Source: Acanthosepion lycidas
Lineage: Eukaryota; Mollusca; Cephalopoda; Sepiida; Sepiidae
Length of the DNA stretch: 64,000 nucleotides
Assembly (NCBI GenBank): GCA_963932145.1
Contig: OZ010580.1
Location: 39,326,024 to 39,390,023, forward strand
Reading direction: 5' to 3'
Positions 56,165 through 64,000 of the stretch are shown here, in pieces (positions within the stretch are counted from its first letter, which is position 1; every line of letters begins with the position of its first letter). Below the pieces are notes generated by a model. The model was not told the DNA's origin, made no database searches, and worked only from the letters and a program-made list of their open reading frames with translations. The translations under genes were made by a program, and so were the position numbers.

Positions 56165-56420
56165 TATGTTATGTTTCCTGCTTTGTATCCTGTAGAGCCG
56201 GGTCTAAACTATGGTCCTTAGGACCTATAGGAGAATTATCATTTAATTGATAGCACTTTTCTTAGTATTATGGGGTGTTCCTAATATGGCGATCTTCTGG
56301 GCAAACCTGTACGTTAATTTGACCTGGTACACTATTAGTACAATTATCTATTTCTTTTCTCACGAAGCCCAGTGCTCCGATTACTACTGGTACAGTTTCG
56401 GTCTTCATTCCCCACATCCT
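56165..56420 (-). mobile_element. RLE-type LINE, second C-terminal fragment
   Basis: The minus strand gives KTETVPVVIGALGFVRKEID and, after a gap, EDRHIRNTP with LRKVLSI-like text in another frame, then a UTR ending at the (ATT)n array. It is close to the piece at 55830-56110, suggesting tandem insertion or duplication of the element end. Confidence 0.65.
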
Positions 56421-56422
56421 TA

Positions 56423-56467
<45 letters not shown>
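56423..56467. repeat. (ATT)n microsatellite
   Basis: Third ATT array in 650 bp, at the 5' edge of the LINE piece; (GT)n follows. Confidence 0.95.
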
Positions 56468-56468
<1 letters not shown>

Positions 56469-56479
56469 GTGTGTGTGTG

Positions 56480-57765
56480 CGTGTCATTGCACTTTTTGCG
56501 ATGGCGAGATGCGGGGAGAAAATTTATTTTTAGGTCTAACGCTGCAACAGTATTTCTGCTTAGACTTATTTTAAAAGGAGCTCGTGTAATGAGTAACTAC
56601 AGCAATCGATAAGTTATCGAAATTTCACTTGATTCTTTTCATAGGAGAAGGCGTAGAACAAGAATAATTAGAAACTGCCTTTCCGCTACTATTTAATACA
56701 TCGAAAGAGAAAGCCTTCTATCAATGTCCTAAACAAAATTACATGATGTTTCTTCTGATTGCAACTAGCCAAAACTAGACTTCTCGTCTTTTTACGGTGA
56801 CACCAATCCCTAATATTGTCTTTGCTGACATCAAGTAATAAAAGTGCAGCTTTGGAATAAACAAATGCATTTCTTTATATCTTACAAGTATAACAAATAA
56901 GCCAAACTGTCTCATTTGAGGAATACACACGCACACACACGCAATTATATTCACAGAAACATTTACTTTTCAAAAAGATTTTTTTTCAGAGAAAAGTTTA
57001 CTCAATACAAGACACAAGCGTCACTCGTAGAAAGTCAATGAGTTAGGTCTGTGTATGTGTGTGTGTGCGTGTGATATGGATGTGAGAGAAGATAGAAGGA
57101 ACTGAAGATTACGAAGATAAGAAGGATAGATAATTGACTATGAACGTGATGAGTTTAAGATTGTAGTGTTCGAAGAAGCCTCCACGTTGGACTGTTCTCC
57201 AGAGAAGGGTTTCTCGAGAAAAAGTTGTCGCTTTCGAATTTACTCCATACAAATAGAATACTGAGAAAATGCCGCTGATTCGACTCCGTGGACTTAGGAC
57301 GTTAAGGTCTGAACTGGTGGAACTAAAGATATGGAGCTCATTTGAACATTAACCATAGAAATAGCGATAGGGTTTTTACGTTGCGTCTTGTGGCAACGAA
57401 TCAAAATTCGACTTCCCGTGGAAAACCTTCCATCTGTTAGAAACAGCACCCCACTGTTCACAATTTCTTTTTTATCTTATATGGACTGATTCCACGTCTC
57501 TAGATAGAAAATATATTGTTTCTATTAAAATTTGATAGATTTTATTTTATTTTTTCAGTTAGAAATATTATCAGTTCTAGACAGAGGCTTGCATGGTTGG
57601 GAGCTGCATGAGAGAGAGAGAGAAAGAGGAGGGAGAGGGGGAGGAGAGCGAGAGGGGGAGGAGAAAGAGAGGGGGAGGAGAAAGAGAGGGTGATTAGCGC
57701 ATACTGTGATATGGTATTGGTATCTCTAAATTAGACTCTCATAAGGCTAGCGGTGGGATAAGGAT
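56480..57765. other. No gene; (GA)-rich tract at 57610-57690
   Basis: No domain recognised. 57610-57690 is a GA/GGAGA-rich purine tract. Confidence 0.4.
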
Positions 57766-57769
57766 ACCA

Positions 57770-59315
57770 GCCACTGCCCTGAAGAAATGTGCTCCTGAAC
57801 TGGCTCCTCTCCAAACTATACAACTACTGCCTCAACGACTCTTGCTTTCCAGTTTGTTGGAAGTCTTCATCTGTTGTACCTATCTTTAAGAACTCGGGTG
57901 ACCCTTCTGACCCATCTAACTACCGTCCTATCAATCTCCTACCACTCTTCGACAAAGTCTTTGCAGCTTTAATCAACGCCGAAGTGGTTAAGCACCTTAC
58001 ACCCCATCATCTGCTCTCTGACAAACAATATGGTATCCGCTTTGCCCGATCTACAGCTGATGTGCTCACGGCCATAACTGAATTTGTTTACCAAGCACTT
58101 CACAATAACGGAAAAGCTCAAGCCGTGGCTCTAGATATCTCTAAAGCGTTTGATGGGGTTTGACATGCCGACCTCCTTCGTAAGCTTCAGGGATACGGCA
58201 TTACAATAATTCCTGTCAAACCGTGTAATGAAGTTCGTCCTTAACGGATTCTCCTCCAGTTCCTTTCGCACGAACGCAGGTGTTCCCCAATGATCTATCC
58301 TGGGTCCTACTCTGTTCCTTATCTTCATTAACAATCTTCCCGATGTCATCAGTTCCCAGGTAGGCATCTATACAGACGACACTACTATTTACTCCTGCCT
58401 AAATAGCAAATTTGGTTTTGCTGACAAAACTAACTTGGCCGTTGGTCTTGAAAAGGACTTCCAATCGGTTGTTGACTGTAGCAGGAAATGGCTGGTTAAC
58501 TTTAATGCCTCAAAAACAAAACTGCTCTCTATTACCCAGCACAGAGAACCATTCCTGCCTCCTATTAGAATGTCTAATGCTCAACTCTACGTGAGCACCT
58601 CTTTGCGACTGCTTGGTCTCACACTGTCCGCTGACCTGAGATGGAACAAATAAATTGAATCAATAGCTTCATCTACCGCCAGGAAAGTTGGCTCTCTATG
58701 TCGCGTCAGAAAGTTTTTCAAGTCCGAGTACATACCTTTAAATCTATAAATCAAACATTCACCCTTACATGGAATATTGCTGTCATATATGGTCTGGAGA
58801 ACCCGCTGTTCGTCTTAGGGTCCTCGACAAAATCCAGAGACGGTTATACAAGGTAGTTATCACTGATCTGGTATCTCGTTTACAGTCGCTCTCTCACAGA
58901 CATGCTATGGCTCCCTCTGTCTTTTTAAAAATACTTTCACAGTAACTGCACCGACGAGCTATTTTCGCTAGTTTTCAAATTGCATGAATTTAAACGTGCT
59001 ACAAGGTCGGCATCTTAGTCCCACCATTTCACTGTCGAAACGGTTAAATGTAGCCGTTTCTTCTACCCCAATAGCTTCATGTCTCGCACTTCCCGTCTGT
59101 GGAACTCCCTTCCTCTTACTTGCTTCCCTGATAGCTATAATATCCAACTATTCAAATGCAATATCAATCAACATCTCCAGATGCGTTTATCTATTCCCCG
59201 TCCTTCTCTTCATCTTTTCCTCTATTACACCTCTTTACTCTTGCTCCCACTCTCTGTAACCTTTTGTGTGCTAGTGACACTCCCGCCTTGATTGGGGTGA
59301 AAAACTTACAAAAAT
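57770..59315 (+). mobile_element. LINE family A, longest plus-strand copy
   Basis: It begins inside ORF2 and runs to the UTR end CTTGATTGGGGTGAAAAACTTACAAAAATAAAAATAAAAG. The RT domain is readable in two main frames, with breaks at 58163 and near 58205-58290. The C-terminal third has more frameshifts. It is the best guide to the family in this window. Confidence 0.8.
57789..59175 (+). pseudogene. LINE family A ORF2 (RT), broken
   Basis: 57789-58163 reads SSSVVPIFKNSGDPSDPSNYRP, INLLPLFDKVFAALI, LSDKQYGIRFARSTADVL and ALDISKAFDGV (motif A), then a stop where TGG(Trp) would be expected. Then SILGPTLFLIFINNLPDVIS (58295-58350) and the catalytic YTDDTTIYS (58369-58395), where Ala of YADD is Thr. 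58435-58653 gives LEKDFQSVVDCSRKWLVNFNASKTKLLS and LRLLGLTLSADLRWNK. The C-terminal region (58760-59175) mirrors the copy at 12400-12820. Inactive, but its RT core is still clear. Confidence 0.8.
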
Positions 59316-59573
59316 AAAAATAAAAGGCCGAATTAGATAGATAGCTAACATTATAGTGTAATGACTCAACATAAAAATCCACGTCCTGTCAGTCAAGCCA
59401 ATTAGGTGACCGTCCAAGTTGCCTTACATTCGTCTTGGAAGACACACACTTATTTTTCAGCGTATTTTTTAGCAAAAACAAGTGCGTCTTGTAAGCCGGA
59501 AAATAGAGTAATTTAATCGATTGCATTAATTGTAGTTTATGTCAAGTTACGTTACGAGCGATAGTGGTTGGTA

Positions 59574-59674
59574 TTAGGTTGGTGCAAAAATAATGACGTA
59601 ATAACGTCGTTTTTTGACGTTAAAAATACGTCAAAAAACGACATTATTACGTCATTATTTTTGCACCAACCTAA
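59574..59674. mobile_element. Complete palindromic mariner MITE (larger form)
   Basis: It is 101 bp, bordered by TA (59572-59573, 59675-59676). The left end TTAGGTTGGTGCAAAAATAA is the exact inverted copy of the right end. The inner part TGACGTAATAACGTCGTTTTTTGACGT is also palindromic, with a loop TTAAAAATA. It contains the 31524-type element plus an extra TGACGTAATAACG block in each arm. Confidence 0.85.
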
Positions 59675-59689
59675 TACTATGTAACCCAG

Positions 59690-60170
59690 TACTATCACTC
59701 ATACATTGACTAAACCGGTTCCCTTACCAGATGTTTCTGGTAAGGAGTCTGGCTAGATACAGGATTGAAAACAAGATCTGTCAAAGTGGCGTCGGACTTT
59801 CTTGTAGGGTCGGCAGATATCTATCACACTGGGGTAGATTGGGCCTTGTCTAGAGCTAGCTCAGTGATAACAAGGCATCGCTGGGTAGAGGGTTTTCTAT
59901 ACAGAAGTCCGCGGCCACAGATGGAATTAACGGCGACGTGTCCATGACACAGACGAGCTTTCAAGTTGGAGGGCATCAGCTGTGGTTTGACCTGGAGAGG
60001 GATGGACTCCGCAAGGTCTACTTGCTCAAGGCAAACTACACTGCGATAAATGCCACTGGCGGCTTTCAAATATATGGCAAGAACTGACCAGGTGCTCAAC
60101 TGCGCTGCCACCGTACGACCACACCCAGTCATGAGACTGATGAAGATGATGATGATGACTGAATATTATA
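59690..60170. other. Unclassified GC-balanced segment, minus frame 59824-60132
   Basis: GC content is visibly higher than in the neighbours, and a 102-codon minus frame lies here (MTGCGRTVAAQLSTW...). No domain is recognised. The composition and sharp borders suggest an interspersed repeat. A (GAT)n run closes it at 60140-60155. Not called a gene. Confidence 0.4.
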
Positions 60171-61355
60171 ATATATTGCTATTAACTTTGTGATTGAGTC
60201 TTCCCTTATGAAACTATTAATTACTGCTTTGACGCTGAGGTCTAAAACGATTAGCAACATCGTGAAATTTGTTTGGATAAGAGACTACAAGTTGAAGAGC
60301 TTAATAATGTCTATAATGGAGTCAATAATGAGTCTATAATTAAATTATTATGGTATGCTCCACCTTATAAAAATAAGAAAGTGTTTGGAAATCTATTTTA
60401 AGAAGATGTATTAATAAAGAAACTTCGTTAAGCCCCAGTGATAAAAAGCATAACAGAATATTTTGTTTTCTTGAATAAAACATCTAGAATGAATCTAAGT
60501 CTAAGTGCATTGATAAAATCAGAAAGAGAAATTTCCTGGACACATTATGAGGAAAAAAGGCTTGAAAAATTTAACGCTCACAAGACTGACAGAAGGAAGG
60601 TGAGTCAGGCGAAACGACGTGCAACAAACATGGGTAGTAATGATTCAAAAGTTTCTTACAGCGACAAAGAAATGAAGCTGTTGAGACCCATGTTCGTCCA
60701 CGTTTTGCAGGGATACGGCATATAAAAAATATTCCATCTTTATTATCTGTGAATTGCCAAGAATTCTTAGGAAAGATAGAAGAACGTTTTCTGTTGCCTT
60801 TCCACAGTTTTGAATTCTGAGTAGCCATTCTTCTAAACTGGCTGCCACTCAAGACAAGTGAGATAATGTAACCTAAGGGAAATGATTGATTCCTGTCTTT
60901 CCAAAAAGGTCTTAAATGCGAAAGTGAAAACAACAGATCAGACCGAAATTTGAATTCGACTCGCCGATCCCACTTCCAGCGCCAGTAATCGTTACATTAC
61001 ACGCACATCCTATTTAAATTATGCATTTGTCTGATTTAATTTAATGCGATCAACTTTCAACGGATTTGAAACGTGAATAACACCTTATTTCGATATTCCC
61101 TTTTACGCATGTCCTCTTTAAAATAGAATGTTACACATTTTTGAAAAGTCAACCGAGATTTTCTGAGCTATGGACGATAACTTCTCGTATCTTATTCAAG
61201 TGTAAATGAAAGATGCCACACTATCGATTATTATTGTTATATGAGTGTTTGTCCCAGAAGGAACGACTCATCGACGCCGACTCAAGTGGAAAGAATATAA
61301 AATTAATAGACAGAAAGACGTTTGATTGTTTATCCCACAGAAGAAAGATAAATAA
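60171..61355. other. No gene recognised
   Basis: The plus frame 60438-60725 (95 codons, Lys/Ser-rich) and the overlapping minus frames show no known domain. The rest is AT-rich. Confidence 0.35.
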
Positions 61356-61356
61356 T

Positions 61357-61478
<122 letters not shown>

Positions 61479-61518
61479 GTAAAGGCAGAGAGAGAAAGCG
61501 TACGAGAGCTCGTAGATG

Positions 61519-61519
<1 letters not shown>

Positions 61520-61549
<30 letters not shown>
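61520..61549. repeat. (TA)n microsatellite
   Basis: A 30-bp TA run 45 bp from the previous array. Confidence 0.96.
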
Positions 61550-61553
<4 letters not shown>

Positions 61554-61950
61554 CAAGAAAGCTTTTAAATATACATACATGCACATTCACTTATATATCT
61601 TCAAACATATGTATATAGTTTTGCTACAAAATATGCGTTTATATAAGTATACGTATATATGCGCATGAAAGGGATGGACACATTAAAATACGTAAGAATG
61701 TATCCTCATAAATATATATGTACTTGAGTGTAGATACATACACACAATGCATATTTTAAGCATTTATTTTTTTAGATTTTTAGAGTCGGTGTTGTACTGG
61801 GAAATCTTGATTTTCTTCCAGAAAATAAACGTATGTTTCTGAAAGTTCTATTGAGTAAAATATCAAAAAGTGAAACTCTAATTGAATCTAATTATAACAT
61901 TTCCGAAATTTTGATTCATTTTAAAAAATTATAGTTTCTACAAAAAATAA
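61550..61950. other. No feature recognised
   Basis: AT-rich with TATG-type short repeats (61560-61760). Confidence 0.4.
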
Positions 61951-61954
61951 TATT

Positions 61955-62263
61955 CTTTCTGTCGTCTGTCTTTCCTTATTTCCTTCCTTCCTTTCTACTT
62001 TATTTTATAAATCGCTATCTTTACTACTTTTGTTTTTCCTTCAGTACCTTTCTCATTTTCCATCAACCCTCTTTCTTTTATGTTTGTTTGTTTGTTTGTT
62101 TCTTTCTTCTTTCGTTCTTTCTTTTTTCCTATCAGTTCGTTTCTCTCTTTTTGTATTAAATTCTTTCTTTCTTTCTTTCTTTCTTTTTTTCTTTCTTTCT
62201 TATAAACACCTTTCTTTGTTATTTATTTCTATCGGTATTCTTTATTCTTTTTTGCATCAGTCA

Positions 62264-62294
<31 letters not shown>

Positions 62295-62342
62295 TCATAA
62301 TTTTGTTTTTCTATCAGTTCGTTCTATTTGCATCAATCCTTT

Positions 62343-62387
<45 letters not shown>

Positions 62388-62395
62388 GCAGATGA
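61955..62395. repeat. (CTTT)n cluster
   Basis: At least four clean CTTT arrays (62160-62200, 62265-62298, 62341-62387 and shorter ones) lie in a pyrimidine-rich stretch. The 121-codon FFLSFFLS frame is its translation, not a gene. Confidence 0.95.
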
Positions 62396-64000
62396 GCTAG
62401 CGCTCACCTCGTGTTTATTCGCTAACCTTCTATAAGCAACTTCAATTCTGATCTTTCCGTTCATGAATCATAGTTTGATTATACAGACCAAGAAAAATTG
62501 CCCAATCATATTTAAAAAAAAATATAATTGGTTTCCGGTTGTTTATTGAACATGAATCAGCATTAATACTAAATGTTCACCTAAAATCATCATATCTTAA
62601 ATATGATCAAGCGAACTAAATAACATGTAGCTGTGATTATTCGTCGCTTATAAACATGTCAGTATTAGATTTAAATAAAACAATGAAATCAGTAGATTAG
62701 TCCTGTTGAAACTTAATGTTTTCAAGGGTACAAGTCCAATTATTTCTTTTTTAGGACCATGCAGCACTGCCTTATAACGCTACAAGTGGAAGTAACTCTT
62801 GTTTATAAACGCCATTTTCAAAGTAATTATTTCTCTATCACACCTATGTATCAATTTTCTATGATATTTATATTAGCCTAATAAATTATCTTTCTAAGAT
62901 GTTTAATCTCCATCTTTTTTCTCTGAATAATTTTTCTCAACTCCATCATATTTAGCGTTTTAGTGATTTCTTACGGCTATAAGTAGCACTACACCTTCAA
63001 AAACAGCAAAAGAAAAAAGAAAAAAAAGAGCAAAAAGAAAAACGAACAAATCAGAAGATTCGGTCAGCGTATCGAAGCTGTTAGTCGCAAACCTTGTACT
63101 TGTAAAATCTACAATATTTTCCCCAATAAACATTCACAGAGCCTTTATCTCTCCTTATCTTTGTTATTAAAATTGATAAGCTAGCTTTTTAATTTCTTTC
63201 TTTTTTGAGGCCTTTCTTCCTCGACAATGCTTTTCAAATTACTTTCCTGAATATAATAAACACACGTAACAGGATCTATATTCTCCCGAAAAAAAAAAAA
63301 AAGAATTTCTTTTTTTAAAAGCCATAGTAAAAAAGCTTCCCAATTATTACTAAAAAATTTGTCTCATTCTGAAAGTTTATCTTTTGAGTCAGTTTGCTTA
63401 CAATATAGTTAATTGACCATTGACAATGCCGTTCCTAACGGTTTGAATTTCGTTGGATTTTCTCATACACGCCTGTGGCTTTTACGTCTAGTTAAATGAA
63501 TAAATTCTCTCTTTGCATCATATAAATATAAACAAAACAGGCTTGGGTCTTAAAACTGGTATTTAAATATTCTATAAAAATATGAAGATTTAAATTAATA
63601 ATTTTCAAACAGGAGAAACTAGGTTCCCAGGGAAAATATTTTAAATGTAAAAGAAAGAATTTTAGTCAAGAGAGGAATTCCAAACTAGAAAAGAAATAAA
63701 TACATTACATTATATAAATATAACCAAAAAAACAACGCAATATACATTAACAAAAACTTCAACCATCCCATTAATGTAATCAAAAAATACCCTATCTATA
63801 AATAAAAGAATTTCAACAAATTCTAGTAACCTAAAAATATTCAATGAAAACAAAGAAAACATATGAATAAGCCCTAAGAAACAGCGGTTATTCAAAATAG
63901 AATAAAAAAACGAAAACAGTTCAAACAAAAACACACAAAAAAATAGTTTGATTCCCCCGACCCACGACAACATGATAAAAACAAAAATAGGCAAAATATT
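62396..64000. other. AT-rich, no gene recognised
   Basis: The minus frame 63710-63994 is Phe/Val/Ile-rich because the sequence is AT-rich with a T-biased minus strand. It shows no family motif and no start context. Other frames are short. Confidence 0.4.

Noticed and set aside
60438..60725. 95-codon Lys-rich plus frame
   Set aside because: No recognised family and overlapping minus frames of equal quality.
62030..62395. 121-codon Phe/Leu/Ser frame with a signal-like hydrophobic pattern
   Set aside because: It is the CTTT microsatellite cluster read as codons.
63710..63994. Hydrophobic minus-strand frame that looks like a mitochondrial membrane protein
   Set aside because: No conserved mitochondrial motif could be matched; T-rich DNA alone yields such frames.

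Overview
The window reads as nuclear DNA from a mollusc, most likely a cephalopod of octopus type. This is inferred from AT-rich sequence packed with long (TA)n arrays, several LINE clades, a Penelope-like element, Tc1/mariner, hAT and MITE DNA elements, and tRNA-derived SINEs with a shared 3' domain. There are no operons and no bacterial-style genes. Almost every open frame is a decayed transposon fragment or translated microsatellite.

The one segment that looks like a host gene is a single 298-bp minus-strand exon (23276-23573) with good splice signals. It encodes membrane segments resembling solute carrier family 35 members F3/F4. The rest of the window is probably intron or flank around it.

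Layout. 654-1107: solo LTR on the minus strand, with a sister at 46684-47181 on the plus strand, each flanked by 4-bp target duplications. 4210-4700: unclassified repeat whose inverted partner lies at 54165-54720. 5090-6003: 3' part of a Tx1-like LINE (minus); a near-complete but broken copy runs 7100-12250 (plus). 12250-15500: pieces of a Jockey/CR1-group LINE (family A), with further copies at 40150-42520 (minus) and 57770-59315 (plus). A related family B leaves 3' ends at 28625-28992, 38690-39325 and 45160-45345. RTE-type LINE pieces lie at 16847-17225, 24990-25770, 26800-26965, 31603-32330 and 50795-50870. 17475-21007: hAT element of the ZMYM1-like type. 29935-30829: Tc1/mariner-superfamily element with terminal inverted repeats. 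34567-35406 and 53298-54158: two copies of a second Tc1/mariner family. 33740-36850 and 55830-56425: pieces of a LINE with a restriction-like endonuclease and trinucleotide tails. 43565-46265: tRNA-derived SINEs, including a 5S rRNA-tRNA composite. 49340-49830: another LINE C-terminal piece. 51965-53030: Penelope-like element with a GIY-YIG domain.

The most interesting items are the 5S-tRNA composite SINE; the palindromic MITEs whose ends match the human MADE1/Hsmar1 type; a TA-flanked internally palindromic repeat present three times; and the recurring SINE 3' domain. No gene cluster or new multi-gene system is visible. All family assignments come from reading translations and comparing copies within the window; no database search was possible.
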